Source of the DNA: Streptomyces sp. NBC_00078 | GTDB lineage: Bacteria > Actinomycetota > Actinomycetes > Streptomycetales > Streptomycetaceae | Reading direction: 5' to 3' | NCBI RefSeq assembly: GCF_026343335.1 | Contig: NZ_JAPELX010000001.1 | Location: 2,232,001 to 2,296,000, forward strand | DNA: 64,000 nucleotides | Shown here: positions 42,392 through 53,238 of the stretch, one piece after another | How positions within the stretch are numbered: position 1 is the stretch's first letter | How the letters are laid out: every line of letters begins with the position of its first letter | Position numbers and translations under genes: made by a program | The notes under the pieces: model-generated | Told to the model about the DNA's origin: nothing | Database searches by the model: none | The model's input: only the letters and a program-made list of their open reading frames with translations

Positions 42392-44015
42392 GCTCGCGGT
42401 ACTCCTCCGCCGTCGGTTTCGGGATGTGCGACTCGGACCCGAACATCGCCCTGGCCAGCCGGGCCCGCACCCGCTGGCCGGGCTTGACCCGCCGGCGCAC
42501 GCCGTTGGCGTCCACGAGCGGACCGATCTCGTAGGGCGGGTTCTGCTCGTGCTGGGTGAGGGTGAACAGCTGGTCCTGTGGGAGGGGTTCGTGCACCTCG
42601 ACGAACTCGCCGTGCGGCAGCCGGCGGATGGTGCCGCTCTCCCTGCCGTGCAGCACTTTGTCCCGGTCCCGGCGTTGCAGGCCCATGCAGACCCGCTTGG
42701 TGACGAGGAACGCGAGCACCGGCATCACGAAGAAGGAGATCCGCACGAACCAGGTGATCACGTTGATGGACAGATGCAGATGCGTGGCCACGATGTCGTT
42801 GCCGCCGCCGATCAGCAGCACCACGTACAGGCTCAGCCAGGCGACGCCCAGGCCGGTGCGGACGGGCGCGTTGCGCGGCCGGTCCAGGATGTGGTGCTCG
42901 CGCTTGTCGCCGGTGACCCAGGCCTCGACGAAGGGATACAGGCCGAGGGCGAGCAGGATCAGCGGGAACAGCGAGAAGGGGATGAAGACGCCCGGTTCGA
43001 GGGTGTGGCCCCAGAAGTTGAGCTCCCATCCCGGCATCACCCGGATCAGGCCCTCGGAGAAGCCGAGATACCAGTCGGGCTGGGCGCCCGTGGTCACCAG
43101 GTCCGGCCGGTACGGCCCGAAGGCCCATACCGGGTTGATGCTGGCGATGCCGCCCATGACCGCCAGCACACCGAAGACGAGGAAGAAGAAACCGCCCGCC
43201 TTCGCCATGTAGACGGGCAGGAAGGGCATGCCGACCACGGTCTTCTGGTCCCGTCCGGGCCCCGGGTACTGCGTGTGCTTGTGGTAGAAGACCAGGATCA
43301 GATGGGCGACGACCAGGCCCAGCATGATCCCCGGCAGCAGCAGGACGTGGACCGGGAAGAGGCGCGAGATGATGTCGTGCCCCGGGAACTCGCCGCCGAA
43401 CAGGAACATCGACAGATACGTCCCGACGATGGGGATCGACAGGATCGCGCCGTCGGCGAAGCGGATGCCGGTGCCGGACAGCAGGTCGTCGGGGAGCGAG
43501 TAGCCGGTCAGGCCGGTGATGATGCCGAGCATCAGCAGGGTCCAGCCGAACAGCCAGTTGATCTCGCGCGGCTTGCGGAACGCGCCGGTGAAGAACACCC
43601 GCATCATGTGCACGAGCATGCCGGTGACGAAGACCAGCGCGGCCCAGTGGTGGATCTGCCGGATCAGCAGCCCGCCGCGCACGTCGAAGCTGATGTCGAG
43701 TGTGGACTCGTAGGCCCGGGTCATCGAGACGCCGTTGAGCGGGACGTACGAGCCGTGGTAGATCACCTCGACGCCGCTCGGCTCGAAGAACAGGGTGAGA
43801 TAGATGCCGGTGAGGATCAGGATGAGAAAGCTGTAGAGGCAGACCTCGCCCAGCATGAAGGACCAGTGGTCGGGAAAGACCTTGCGCATGTTGGCCTTGG
43901 CCAGGCTGTAGAGGCCCAGCCGCCCGTCGGCCCAGTTCGCGAGCTTCTCGCCCTTGCCCTCCGGCTCCCTGCGCGCGGAAGCCGCCGCCTCGTTCCCCGA
44001 TCGTGCGCCGTCCAT
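42366..44015 (-). CDS. Orphan cytochrome b (QcrB-like) of a bc-type complex
   Basis: 549 residues with eight or more membrane segments and the actinobacterial QcrB layout: paired haem-ligand histidines in RQIHHWAALVFVTGMLVHMM and FPVHVLLLPGIMLGLVVAHL, the quinol-site PDWY in GAQPDWYLGFSEG, and a C-terminal cytoplasmic extension of about 110 residues. The ATG at 44015 has GGGGAGG upstream. The usual partners qcrC (cytochrome cc) and qcrA (Rieske) are absent, so this is a second, separate copy whose partners are unknown. It ends in a run of three His and overlaps the convergent ipdE2 by 26 bases. Confidence 0.9.
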   Translation of the reverse strand: MDGARSGNEAAASARREPEGKGEKLANWADGRLGLYSLAKANMRKVFPDHWSFMLGEVCLYSFLILILTGIYLTLFFEPSGVEVIYHGSYVPLNGVSMTRAYESTLDISFDVRGGLLIRQIHHWAALVFVTGMLVHMMRVFFTGAFRKPREINWLFGWTLLMLGIITGLTGYSLPDDLLSGTGIRFADGAILSIPIVGTYLSMFLFGGEFPGHDIISRLFPVHVLLLPGIMLGLVVAHLILVFYHKHTQYPGPGRDQKTVVGMPFLPVYMAKAGGFFFLVFGVLAVMGGIASINPVWAFGPYRPDLVTTGAQPDWYLGFSEGLIRVMPGWELNFWGHTLEPGVFIPFSLFPLILLALGLYPFVEAWVTGDKREHHILDRPRNAPVRTGLGVAWLSLYVVLLIGGGNDIVATHLHLSINVITWFVRISFFVMPVLAFLVTKRVCMGLQRRDRDKVLHGRESGTIRRLPHGEFVEVHEPLPQDQLFTLTQHEQNPPYEIGPLVDANGVRRRVKPGQRVRARLARAMFGSESHIPKPTAEEYRELTSGDHHH

Positions 44016-44109
44016 ACGTTCGTCGCCTCCCCGTAGGATCATCTTCAGGGTGACATGGTGGGGCAGCCAAGCCAACGGTGCCGACAGCCACGCGAGTGAC
44101 CGCCTCGCC

Positions 44110-44658
44110 TCAACCCCTCGTGCCGACCCCGATCACAGCTGTCCGGCCTCCTGCGTGCAGCACCGCGTCCTCGCCGGCCAGCAGTACGGCGTCGTAGCGC
44201 GCGAGGCTTAGCCCGGCCACCTCCGCGGTGCCGTCGAGCACGACGACCAGGGTGCCCCCGGCGAGCGGGAGGCGCCCGCGCACGACAGCCACCGTCGGGG
44301 CCGTACGGCCACCGCTTCGGCGCCACATGACGTTGAGGTTCACCACGGGGCCACGCAGCAGGCGGCAGTCGGTCGGGACGTCGCCCCGGAAGTCCTGCGG
44401 TACGTGACGCGCATCGACGAGCCGTCGCTCGCCGCCCACCGTGAGGTCCATCCCCGCGCCCTGCACGACGGTCAGCGTGCGGTCGACGTCGGGGAAGGCG
44501 GAGAAGGGCCCGTCCGCGCCGACCTCCGCCAGGCTCACCCGCCAGTCGAAGTCGTCCATGCCCGCGCCCTCGGGCCGGACGGCTATCTCGCGTGTGATGC
44601 CGCCGCCGTTCTTCCAGGGCACGGCGGTCCGTTCGGCGGCCGGGAACAAGCGGGTCAC
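44110..44658 (-). CDS. HutD/Ves-family cupin-like protein
   Basis: 182 residues of the HutD family, a double cupin of unknown enzymatic role often found with histidine utilisation genes. Hallmarks are the N-terminal TAVPWKNGGGITREIAVRPE, FDWRVSLAEVGADGPFSAFP and DVDRTLTVVQGAGMDLTV. No hut genes are nearby. The GTG at 44658 is selected because it begins the conserved region. The ribosome site is poor. Divergent from the rhomboid gene with about 140 bases between. Confidence 0.85.
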   Translation of the reverse strand: MTRLFPAAERTAVPWKNGGGITREIAVRPEGAGMDDFDWRVSLAEVGADGPFSAFPDVDRTLTVVQGAGMDLTVGGERRLVDARHVPQDFRGDVPTDCRLLRGPVVNLNVMWRRSGGRTAPTVAVVRGRLPLAGGTLVVVLDGTAEVAGLSLARYDAVLLAGEDAVLHAGGRTAVIGVGTRG

Positions 44659-44796
44659 CGGACGACCCGTCGGAAGATCACAATCATGGCACCAGGCTCC
44701 CACCGTTCACGTGTATTCGCTATTTTGTTCGCCGCCGACCCCACCGGCCCACCCGCCCTCTGACCACCATCCACCCCTTTTCCGCTGGAGCCGTAC

Positions 44797-45708
44797 GTGG
44801 AGTCCGAGTCCGCCGTCACCACCTGCTATCGCCATCCCAAGGTGGAGTCCCACGTCCGCTGCACCCGCTGCGACCGGTACATCTGCCCGGACTGCATGCG
44901 GGAGGCGGCCGTCGGCCACCAATGCCCGGAGTGCGTGAGGGAGGGCGCGCGGTCGATGCGGCAGGCGCGCACGGCGTTCGGCGGCCGGATCACGGGCGCA
45001 CCCGTGGTGACGTACGCCCTGATCGGGCTCAACGTGCTCGCGTACCTGGCCGAGCTGGTGCGTCCGGCGGTCGTGGACCGGTTCGAGATGCTGGGCCGGG
45101 GGCTGGTCGGACCCGACGGCGGTCACTACATGTGGCTGGCGAACCACCCCTCGGACTACCACCCCGAAGGCATCGTGGGCGGCGAGTGGTACCGCCTGCT
45201 GACCGGCGCGTTCCTGCATCTGCCGGTCGCCGAGGGGACGTTCGGGATCCTGCACATCGTGATGAACATGGTGTCGCTGTGGAACATCGGCCGGGTCGTG
45301 GAGTCCCAGCTGGGCCGAGTCCGCTACCTCACGCTCTATCTGCTGTCCGCGCTCGGCGGTTCGGTCCTCGTCCTGCTGATCGCGCCCGACACCCCCACGC
45401 TCGGCGCGTCCGGCGCGATCTTCGGGCTCGGGGCGGCTTACTACGTCATGGCCCGCCGCCTCGGCGCCGACATGAGCCAGGTCAACCGTTTCATGGCGGG
45501 CCTGCTGGTGTGGCTGCTGATCTCCGCGGGCCTCACGTCCTGGCAGGGCCACCTCGGCGGCCTGCTGGCGGGCGCCGTGGTGACGGTGGCGTACGCGTAC
45601 GCGCCCGGGGACCGGCGCCGCACCCTGGTCCAGGCCGGCGCCTGCCTCGCCCTGTCGGTGCTGCTGGCCGTCCTGGCGATGGCGAAGGCCGCGGAACTGA
45701 CCATGTGA
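44797..45708 (+). CDS. Rhomboid-family intramembrane serine protease with N-terminal zinc finger
   Basis: 303 residues from a GTG with GGAG before it. The first 55 residues form a B-box-like zinc finger (CYRHPKVESHVRCTRCDRYI, CPDCMREAAVGHQCPECV). Six or more membrane helices follow, with the L1-loop region GEWYRLLTGAFLH, HIVMNMVSLWNIGRVVE, catalytic Ser in TLGASGAIFGLGAAYYV and catalytic His in WQGHLGGLLAGAV. It cleaves membrane proteins within the bilayer. The substrate is unknown. The zinc-finger fusion is usual in actinobacterial rhomboids. Confidence 0.92.
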   Translation: MESESAVTTCYRHPKVESHVRCTRCDRYICPDCMREAAVGHQCPECVREGARSMRQARTAFGGRITGAPVVTYALIGLNVLAYLAELVRPAVVDRFEMLGRGLVGPDGGHYMWLANHPSDYHPEGIVGGEWYRLLTGAFLHLPVAEGTFGILHIVMNMVSLWNIGRVVESQLGRVRYLTLYLLSALGGSVLVLLIAPDTPTLGASGAIFGLGAAYYVMARRLGADMSQVNRFMAGLLVWLLISAGLTSWQGHLGGLLAGAVVTVAYAYAPGDRRRTLVQAGACLALSVLLAVLAMAKAAELTM

Positions 45709-45744
45709 CCGTCCGATGAAAGATGCGCACGTAGTGTGTGCACC

Positions 45745-46662
45745 ATGAAGCGTGCCGGTTGCCTCCTTTTCGCGGCCCTCCCCGTCGTCATCACGGCGGG
45801 GGTCTACGCCCTCACGCCCACGCACTCCCACGACGGCACGTCGAAGGCCTCCGCCTCCCCCTCCCGCTCCGCCGCGCCGCACGCCGCCACGGACGCCAAG
45901 CGCGGGGCCGAGCGGGAGAAGCCGGACGGCGATCAGGTGATCGCCGGGCTGCCGGCCGGTCTCGCCGCCCCCGCCAAGAAGGAACTGGCCCAGGAACTGG
46001 TGGCCAGCGCCGAGAACTCGACCCTCGACTGGCGCAGCGCCTACGGCTACGTGGAGGACATCGGCGACGGCCAGGGCTACACGGCCGGCACGGTCGGTTT
46101 CTGCACCGGCACCCACGACCTGCTCACCCTGGTCGAGCGCTACACCAAGGCCCACCCCGGCAACGGCCTCGCCCGCTACCTCCCCGCCCTGCACCAGGTC
46201 GACGGCACGGACTCCCACAAGGGCCTGGACCCCGGCTTCACGGCCGCCTGGAAGGCCGAGGCCGAGTTGCCCGCCTTCCGCAAGGCCCAGGACGAGGAAC
46301 GCGACCGCGTCTACTTCGACCCGGCGGTCCGCCTCGCCAAGCTCGACGGCCTCGGCACACTGGGCCAGTTCATCTACTACGACGCCATGGTCTTCCACGG
46401 TCCGGGCACGGGCTCGACCGGCTTCTACGGCCTGCGCGAACGCGCGATGCGGGAGGCGGACACCCCGTCGCGGGGCGGCTCGGAGAAGAACTATCTGGAC
46501 ATCTTCCTGGACATCCGCGTCAAAGCCATGAAGACGAAGCGCCCCGGCATCGACACCTCCCGCGTCGACACCGCCCAGCGACGGTTCCTGTACGACGGGA
46601 ACCTCGACCTGAAGACGCCGCTGACCTGGCAGGTGTACGGGGAGACGTACAAGGTGCCGTAG
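45745..46662 (+). CDS. csnA: Secreted chitosanase, glycoside hydrolase family 46
   Basis: 305 residues with a Sec-type signal (MKRAGCLLFAALPVVITAGV) and a Ser/Ala linker. The GH46 core shows the catalytic Glu in ASAENSTLDWRSAYGYVEDI and the catalytic Asp in DIGDGQGYTAGTVGFCTGTH. It hydrolyses beta-1,4 bonds of chitosan outside the cell. I recall a chitosanase at the same place beside gltBD in S. coelicolor (SCO2024). The ATG at 45745 is chosen to open the signal peptide. Confidence 0.93.
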   Translation: MKRAGCLLFAALPVVITAGVYALTPTHSHDGTSKASASPSRSAAPHAATDAKRGAEREKPDGDQVIAGLPAGLAAPAKKELAQELVASAENSTLDWRSAYGYVEDIGDGQGYTAGTVGFCTGTHDLLTLVERYTKAHPGNGLARYLPALHQVDGTDSHKGLDPGFTAAWKAEAELPAFRKAQDEERDRVYFDPAVRLAKLDGLGTLGQFIYYDAMVFHGPGTGSTGFYGLRERAMREADTPSRGGSEKNYLDIFLDIRVKAMKTKRPGIDTSRVDTAQRRFLYDGNLDLKTPLTWQVYGETYKVP

Positions 46663-46759
46663 AGGCACCCGGCCCCGGCCCGACCCCATCCATCCGGACA
46701 TGCGACGGCGCCTGCCCACCGTCCGGTCGGGGACAGGGCAAGCGCCGTGCTTGGGGGGT

Positions 46760-46805
46760 CTGGGGGTATTCCCCCCAGAAACCCGCCCGTACGCCTTTGT
46801 ACGGG
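46760..46805. terminator. Two hairpins between chitosanase and gltD
   Basis: CTGGGGG-TATT-CCCCCCAG at 46760-46778 and CCCGTAC-GCCTTT-GTACGGG at 46786-46805, in the convergent gap between csnA and gltD. Together they can end transcription from both sides. Confidence 0.7.
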
Positions 46806-46822
46806 ACGTATATGAGGGACCG

Positions 46823-48283
46823 TCAGGCCATCAGGGAACGGTCCGTCGGACGGATCGGGGCCGGCAGGTCGCTGGCTCCGGTCAGGAAGCGGTCGGTGCC
46901 GCGGGCGGCCGAACGGCCCTCCGCGATCGCCCACACGATGAGGGACTGGCCGCGGCCCGCGTCACCGGCGACGTAGACGCCGGGGACGCTGGTCTGGAAG
47001 TCGGCGTCGCGGGCGATGTTGCCGCGCTCGTCGAGGTCCAGGCCGAACTGCTCGACCAGGCCGTTTTCGCGGTCCGTGCCCGTGAAGCCCATCGCCAGCG
47101 TGACCAGCTGGGCGGGGATCTTGCGCTCCGTGCCCGGCTTCGAGGTCAGCTTGCCGTCGATGAACTCGACCTCGGAGAGGTGCAGCCACTGGACGTTGCC
47201 GTCCTCGTCGCCCTCGAAGTGGGTGGTGGAGACGGAGTAGACCCGCTCGCCGCCCTCCTCGTGCGCGGAGGTGACCTTGTACAGCATCGGGAACGTCGGC
47301 CACGGCTGGCCCGGGTTCCGCTCCTCGCCCGGGCGCGGCATGATCTCCAGCTGCGTCACCGAGGCCGCGCCCTGGCGGTGGGCGGTGCCCACGCAGTCCG
47401 CGCCGGTGTCGCCGCCGCCGATGACCACGACGTGCTTGCCGTCGGCCGAGACCGGGGAGGTGACGTAGTCGCCCTCCTGGACCTTGTTCGACAGGGGCAG
47501 GTACTCCATCGCCTGGTAGATGCCCTTGAGCTCGCGGCCGGGGACCGGGAGGTCACGGGGGGTCGTCGCACCGGCGGCGATGACGACGGCGTCGTACCGC
47601 TTCTTCAGATCGGTCGCCTTGAGGTCGCGGCCGATCTCGATGCCGGTACGGAAGCGGGTGCCCTCCGCGCGCATCTGCTCGATACGGCGGTTGATGTGCC
47701 GCTTCTCCATCTTGAACTCGGGGATGCCGTACCGGAGAAGGCCTCCGATGCGGTCCGCGCGCTCGTAGACGGCGACGGTGTGGCCGGCCCGGGTGAGCTG
47801 CTGGGCGGCGGCCAGGCCTGCCGGGCCCGAGCCGATGACCGCAACCGTCTTGCCCGACAGGCGCTCGGGGATCTGCGGGGCGACGTCACCGGTGTCCCAC
47901 GCCTTGTCGATGATCGAGACCTCGACGTTCTTGATGGTGACGGCCGGCTGGTTGATGCCGAGCACACACGCCGACTCGCACGGAGCGGGGCACAGGCGGC
48001 CCGTGAACTCCGGGAAGTTGTTCGTCGCGTGCAGACGCTCGGAGGCGGCGCCCCAGTCCTCGCGGTAGGCGTAGTCGTTCCACTCGGGGATGAGGTTTCC
48101 GAGCGGACAGCCGTTGTGACAGAACGGGATGCCGCAGTCCATGCACCGGCTGGCCTGCTTGCTGATGATCGGCAGCAGCGAACCGGGAACGTAGACCTCG
48201 TTCCAGTCCTTGAGGCGCTCGTCGACGGGACGGGACTTGGCGACCTCGCGGCCGTGGTTCAGAAAGCCCTTCGGGTCAGCCAT
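46823..48283 (-). CDS. gltD: Glutamate synthase, small (beta) subunit
   Basis: 486 residues, full length. N-terminal Fe-S cluster region [20 protein letters not shown], then FAD site [25 protein letters not shown] site [20 protein letters not shown] and the C-terminal FAD-contact [20 protein letters not shown]. It passes electrons from NADPH to GltB for glutamate formation from glutamine and 2-oxoglutarate. It overlaps the gltB stop by eight bases and is translationally coupled. Confidence 0.96.
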   Translation of the reverse strand: MADPKGFLNHGREVAKSRPVDERLKDWNEVYVPGSLLPIISKQASRCMDCGIPFCHNGCPLGNLIPEWNDYAYREDWGAASERLHATNNFPEFTGRLCPAPCESACVLGINQPAVTIKNVEVSIIDKAWDTGDVAPQIPERLSGKTVAVIGSGPAGLAAAQQLTRAGHTVAVYERADRIGGLLRYGIPEFKMEKRHINRRIEQMRAEGTRFRTGIEIGRDLKATDLKKRYDAVVIAAGATTPRDLPVPGRELKGIYQAMEYLPLSNKVQEGDYVTSPVSADGKHVVVIGGGDTGADCVGTAHRQGAASVTQLEIMPRPGEERNPGQPWPTFPMLYKVTSAHEEGGERVYSVSTTHFEGDEDGNVQWLHLSEVEFIDGKLTSKPGTERKIPAQLVTLAMGFTGTDRENGLVEQFGLDLDERGNIARDADFQTSVPGVYVAGDAGRGQSLIVWAIAEGRSAARGTDRFLTGASDLPAPIRPTDRSLMA

Positions 48284-51200
48284 TGATCGCCGCCTCCATC
48301 ATCTTCTCGGTGATCTCGGTCTCGGACAGACCGTCTCGCTCGGCGGCGTCCTTGGCGGCGAGCACTGCCTTGTACGTGCTGGGGATGATCTTGCTGAAGC
48401 GGTCGACCGCGGTGTCCCACTCGGCGAGCAGCTTCTCGGCGACGGTGGAGGCCGTCTCCTCCTGGTGCCGGCGGACCACGTCGTGCAGCCACTGCTTGTC
48501 GGTGTCGTCCAGGGACTCGATCGCGCCGGCGTTGCCGGCGTTGACGTTGTCGGCGTTCAGGTCGATGACGTACGCGATACCGCCCGACATGCCGGCCGCG
48601 AAGTTGCGGCCCGTCTCGCCGAGGACCACCGCGTGACCGCCGGTCATGTACTCGCAGCCGTGGTCGCCCACGCCCTCGGAGACGACCGTCGCGCCGGAGT
48701 TGCGGACACAGAACCGCTCGCCCGTACGACCGCGCAGGAACAGCTCGCCGCCCGTCGCGCCGTAGGCGATGGTGTTGCCCGCGATCGTCGAGTACTCGGC
48801 GAGGTGGTCGGCGCCCCGGTCCGGGCGGACGACGACGCGGCCGCCGGAGAGGCCCTTGCCGACGTAGTCGTTGGCGTCGCCCTCCAGGCGCAGCGTGACA
48901 CCGCGCGGGAGGAAGGCGCCGAAGGACTGGCCCGCCGAACCGGTGAAGGTGATGTCGATGGTGTCGTCGGGCAGGCCCGCGCCACCGAACTTCTTCGTCA
49001 CCTCGTGGCCGAGCATGGTGCCGACCGTGCGGTTGATGTTGCGGATCGCGACCTGGGCACGCACCGGCTGGGCGTCGATCGCGCTGGACGCGGCCAGGGC
49101 GTCGGCGGCCAGCTTGATCAGCTCGTTGTCGAGCGCCTTCTCCAGGCCGTGGTCCTGCTCGATGACCCGGTGGCGCACCGCGCCCTCGGCCAGCGCCGGC
49201 ACGTGGAACAGCGGCGCCAGGTTGAGGCCCTGCGCCTTCCAGTGGTCGACGGCACGCGTGACGTCGAGCGTCTCGGCGTGGCCGACGGCCTCCTCGATGG
49301 TGCGGAAGCCCAGCTCGGCGAGGATCTCGCGGACTTCTTGGGCGATGTACTGGAAGAAGTTGACGACGTACTCGGCCTTGCCCGCGAACCGGTCCCGGAG
49401 GGTCGGGTTCTGGGTGGCGATGCCGACCGGGCAGGTGTCCAGGTGGCAGACGCGCATCATGACGCAGCCGGAGACGACGAGCGGCGCGGTCGCGAAACCG
49501 AACTCCTCGGCGCCCAGCAGCGCGGCGATGACGACGTCACGGCCGGTCTTCAACTGGCCGTCGGTCTGTACGACGATGCGGTCGCGCAGGCCGTTGAGCA
49601 GCAGCGTCTGCTGGGTCTCGGCGAGGCCGAGCTCCCAGGGACCGCCCGCGTGCTTCAGCGAGGTCAGCGGGGAGGCCCCCGTGCCGCCGTCGTGACCCGA
49701 GATGAGGACGACGTCCGCATGCGCCTTGGACACACCCGCGGCGACCGTGCCGACACCGACCTCGGAGACCAGCTTGACGTGAATCCGCGCCTGCGGGTTC
49801 GCGTTCTTGAGGTCGTGGATCAGCTGGGCCAGGTCCTCGATGGAGTAGATGTCGTGGTGCGGCGGCGGGGAGATCAGGCCCACGCCAGGGGTGCTGTGCC
49901 GGGTCTTGGCGACCCAGGGGTACACCTTGTGACCGGGCAGCTGGCCGCCCTCGCCGGGCTTGGCACCCTGCGCCATCTTGATCTGGATGTCGTCCGCGTT
50001 GACGAGGTACTCGCTCGTCACGCCGAAGCGGCCGGAGGCCACCTGCTTGATGGCGCTGCGCCGAGCCGGGTCGTAGAGACGGTCCGCGTCCTCGCCGCCC
50101 TCACCGGTGTTGGACTTGGCGCCCAGCTGGTTCATGGCGATGGCGAGGGTCTCGTGCGCCTCGCGCGAGATGGAGCCGTACGACATGGCACCGGTCGAGA
50201 ACCGCTTGACGATCTCGGAGACCGGCTCGACCTCGTCGATGGAGATCGGCTGCCTGTCGGACTTGAAGCCGAAGAGCCCACGGAGCGTCATGAGCCGCTC
50301 GGACTGCTCGTTCACCCGGTCCGTGTACTGCTTGAAGACGTCGTAGCGCCCGGTGCGCGTGGAGTGCTGCAGGCGGAAGACCGTCTCCGGGTCGAACAGG
50401 TGCGGCTCGCCCTCGCGGCGCCACTGGTACTCGCCTCCTATGTCGAGGGCGCGGTGCGCGGGCGCGATGCCCGAGGCCGGGTACGCCTTCGCGTGGCGGG
50501 CGGCGACCTCCTTGGCGATGACGTCGAGGCCGACGCCGCCGATCTTGGTGGCCGTGCCGTTGAAGTACTTCTGGACGAAGGTGTCTTCGAGACCGACGGC
50601 CTCGAAGACCTGGGCGCCGCGATAGGAGGCGACCGTCGAGATGCCCATCTTGGACATGACCTTGAGGACGCCCTTGCCGAGGGCGTAGATCAGGTTGCGG
50701 ATGGCCTGCTCGGCCTCTATGTCCGAGAGGAAGGTGCCCGCGCGGACCAGGTCCTCGACGGACTCCATCGCCAGGTACGGGTTCACCGCCGCGGCGCCGA
50801 AGCCGATGAGCAGGGCGACGTGGTGGACCTCGCGGACGTCGCCGGCCTCGACCAGCAGGCCCACGTGGGTGCGCTGCTTGGTGCGGATGAGGTGGTGGTG
50901 GACGGCCGCGGTGAGCAACAGCGACGGGATCGGCGCGTGCTCGGCGTCGGAGTGGCGGTCCGACAGGACGATCAGCCGGGCGCCGTTGCCGATGGCGGCG
51001 TCGGCCTCGGCGCAGATCTCGTCGATGCGCGCGGCGAGGGAGTCGCCGCCGCCGGAGACCCGGTACAGGCCGGAGAGCGTCGCGGCCTTGAAGCCGGGCA
51101 TGTCGCCGTCGGCGTTGATGTGGATGAGCTTGGCCAGCTCGTCGTTGTCGATGACCGGGAAGGGCAGGGTCACCGAGCGACACGAGGCGGCGCTCGGCTC

Positions 51201-52868
51201 CAGCAGGTTGCTCGCGGGGCCCAGCGACGAGCGCAGCGAGGTGACCAGTTCCTCGCGGATGGCGTCCAGCGGCGGGTTGGTGACCTGCGCGAACAGCTGG
51301 GTGAAGTAGTCGAAGAGCAGCCGCGGGCGTTCGCTCAGTGCGGCGATCGGCGAGTCCGTGCCCATCGAGCCGATCGGCTCGGCACCGGCCTTGGCCATCG
51401 GCGCCAGGATGACGCGCAGCTCCTCCTCGGTGTAACCGAAGGTCTGCTGACGGCGGGTGACCGAGGCGTGCGTGTGCACGATGTGCTCGCGCTCGGGCAG
51501 GTCGGAGAGCTCGATCTCCCCGGCCTCCAGCCACTCGGCGTACGGCTGCTCGGCGGCGAGGCCGGCCTTGATCTCGTCGTCCTCGATGATGCGGTGCTCG
51601 ACGGTGTCGACGAGGAACATCCGGCCGGGCTGCAGCCTGCCCTTGCGCACGACCTTGGCCGGGTCGATGTCGAGGACGCCGACCTCGGAGCCGAGGACGA
51701 CGAGGCCGTCGTCGGTGACCCAGTAGCGGCCGGGGCGAAGGCCGTTGCGGTCGAGGACCGCGCCGACCTGCTTGCCGTCGGTGAAGGTGACGCAGGCCGG
51801 GCCGTCCCAGGGCTCCATCATCGTGGAGTGGAAGTTGTAGAAGGCGCGGCGGGCCGGGTCCATGGAGTCGTGGTTCTCCCACGCCTCCGGGATCATCATC
51901 AGCACGGAGTGCGGCAGCGAACGGCCGCCCAGGTGCAGGAGTTCGAGCACCTCGTCGAAGGACGCGGAGTCGGAGGCGTCCGGCGTGCAGATCGGGAAGA
52001 CCCGCTCCAGGCCGTTGTCCCCGAACAGGTCCGAGACCAGCTGCGATTCGCGGGCGACCATCCAGTTGCGGTTGCCCTTGACGGTGTTGATCTCGCCGTT
52101 GTGCGCGACGAAGCGGTACGGGTGCGCGAGCGGCCACGAGGGGAAGGTGTTCGTGGAGAAGCGCGAGTGGACCAGGGCGACGGCCGAGCCGAAGCGGCGG
52201 TCGGACAGGTCCGGGAAAAAGGGCTCCAGCTGACCGGTGGTCAGCATGCCCTTGTAGACAATGGTGCGGGCCGAGAGGGACGGGAAGTAGACACCGGCCT
52301 CACGCTCGGCGCGCTTGCGCAGCACGAAGGCCTTGCGGTCGAGGTCGATGTCCTTGCTCAGACCGTCCGTGACGAAGATCTGCCGGAAGACCGGCATCGT
52401 CGAACGGGCCGTGGCACCGAGCAGCTCCGGAGCGACCGGAACCTCACGCCAGCCGAGAACCGTGAGGCCCTCCTCGCCGGCGATCGTCTCGATCTGCGAG
52501 ACGACGTCCTCGGTGCCGTCCTCGGGCAGGAAGGCGATACCGACGGCGTATCCACTCGCCTCCGGCAGTTCGAATCCGGCCACCTCACGGAAGAAGGCGT
52601 CGGGAACCTGGGAGAGGATGCCGGCGCCGTCACCCGAGTCGGGCTCGGAGCCGGTGGCGCCGCGGTGCTCGAGGTTGCGCAGCACCGTCAGGGCCTGCTC
52701 GACCAGGGTGTGGGACGCCTCGCCGGTGAGGGTGGCCACGAAGCCGACGCCGCACGCGTCGTGTTCGTTGCGGGGGTCGTACATACCCTGCGCAGCAGGG
52801 CGAGCATCCATGAAGGACCAGTTCTGGCCATTCGCGGAATGCTGGGACGGCTGGCGCGGCGTACGCAT
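48276..52868 (-). CDS. gltB: Glutamate synthase, large (alpha) subunit
   Basis: 1530 residues. After a 38-residue propeptide comes the class II amidotransferase domain with nucleophile C39 ([12 protein letters not shown]), then the central domain, the FMN-binding synthase domain ([48 protein letters not shown]) with the 3Fe-4S cysteines in [19 protein letters not shown], and the C-terminal GXXGXXXG beta-helix domain. The ATG at 52868 has GGGAGAG before it. A further in-frame ATG at 52898 is less likely. A GlnR-like box lies about 80 bases upstream. Confidence 0.96.
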   Translation of the reverse strand: MRTPRQPSQHSANGQNWSFMDARPAAQGMYDPRNEHDACGVGFVATLTGEASHTLVEQALTVLRNLEHRGATGSEPDSGDGAGILSQVPDAFFREVAGFELPEASGYAVGIAFLPEDGTEDVVSQIETIAGEEGLTVLGWREVPVAPELLGATARSTMPVFRQIFVTDGLSKDIDLDRKAFVLRKRAEREAGVYFPSLSARTIVYKGMLTTGQLEPFFPDLSDRRFGSAVALVHSRFSTNTFPSWPLAHPYRFVAHNGEINTVKGNRNWMVARESQLVSDLFGDNGLERVFPICTPDASDSASFDEVLELLHLGGRSLPHSVLMMIPEAWENHDSMDPARRAFYNFHSTMMEPWDGPACVTFTDGKQVGAVLDRNGLRPGRYWVTDDGLVVLGSEVGVLDIDPAKVVRKGRLQPGRMFLVDTVEHRIIEDDEIKAGLAAEQPYAEWLEAGEIELSDLPEREHIVHTHASVTRRQQTFGYTEEELRVILAPMAKAGAEPIGSMGTDSPIAALSERPRLLFDYFTQLFAQVTNPPLDAIREELVTSLRSSLGPASNLLEPSAASCRSVTLPFPVIDNDELAKLIHINADGDMPGFKAATLSGLYRVSGGGDSLAARIDEICAEADAAIGNGARLIVLSDRHSDAEHAPIPSLLLTAAVHHHLIRTKQRTHVGLLVEAGDVREVHHVALLIGFGAAAVNPYLAMESVEDLVRAGTFLSDIEAEQAIRNLIYALGKGVLKVMSKMGISTVASYRGAQVFEAVGLEDTFVQKYFNGTATKIGGVGLDVIAKEVAARHAKAYPASGIAPAHRALDIGGEYQWRREGEPHLFDPETVFRLQHSTRTGRYDVFKQYTDRVNEQSERLMTLRGLFGFKSDRQPISIDEVEPVSEIVKRFSTGAMSYGSISREAHETLAIAMNQLGAKSNTGEGGEDADRLYDPARRSAIKQVASGRFGVTSEYLVNADDIQIKMAQGAKPGEGGQLPGHKVYPWVAKTRHSTPGVGLISPPPHHDIYSIEDLAQLIHDLKNANPQARIHVKLVSEVGVGTVAAGVSKAHADVVLISGHDGGTGASPLTSLKHAGGPWELGLAETQQTLLLNGLRDRIVVQTDGQLKTGRDVVIAALLGAEEFGFATAPLVVSGCVMMRVCHLDTCPVGIATQNPTLRDRFAGKAEYVVNFFQYIAQEVREILAELGFRTIEEAVGHAETLDVTRAVDHWKAQGLNLAPLFHVPALAEGAVRHRVIEQDHGLEKALDNELIKLAADALAASSAIDAQPVRAQVAIRNINRTVGTMLGHEVTKKFGGAGLPDDTIDITFTGSAGQSFGAFLPRGVTLRLEGDANDYVGKGLSGGRVVVRPDRGADHLAEYSTIAGNTIAYGATGGELFLRGRTGERFCVRNSGATVVSEGVGDHGCEYMTGGHAVVLGETGRNFAAGMSGGIAYVIDLNADNVNAGNAGAIESLDDTDKQWLHDVVRRHQEETASTVAEKLLAEWDTAVDRFSKIIPSTYKAVLAAKDAAERDGLSETEITEKMMEAAING

Positions 52869-53238
52869 CGGCTCTCCCGTCGTCGTCTCATATGGCATAT
52901 GCAGATTGCCGAGGGACGACGTTGGCCCTCTGCTGAGTGCAAAATTTCGTGCAGGTTACATGATGGAGCGAATCTCGGGAACCGGGATATCACGTTCCAA
53001 CATGCGGACACCGAAGGGATCGCGGCGGGATACCGCGACCGACGGTGGAAGCTATGGGGACCGATGCGAACAGATCGATGTCCGACGGCCCGTGCGCGAG
53101 GGGAGCGTCTTCGCCACCCCGCAGGTGCGCGGCAAGCCTCATTGCCCACAGCGCTTACGGCTCATGCCCAGTGGTTAAGCATTCGAAACCAGTGAGTAAC
53201 GGCTACTTATGCGGCCCAACGCATAACTTGCAGCCGTC
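52869..53238. other. Upstream region of gltB
   Basis: 370 bases between the gltB start and the stop of the VIT1-type gene, both leftward. The part nearest gltB is relatively AT-rich and holds a GlnR-like box at 52944. I found no open frame with coding character in it on either strand. Confidence 0.65.
52944..52959 (-). promoter_or_regulatory. GlnR-like box upstream of gltB
   Basis: On the gltB strand GTAAC, six bases, GAAAT, against the GlnR a-site consensus gTnAC-n6-GaAAC (one mismatch). It is 76-91 bases before the gltB start, a usual distance. Only a single box is present, no b-site, so strength is uncertain. Confidence 0.45.
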
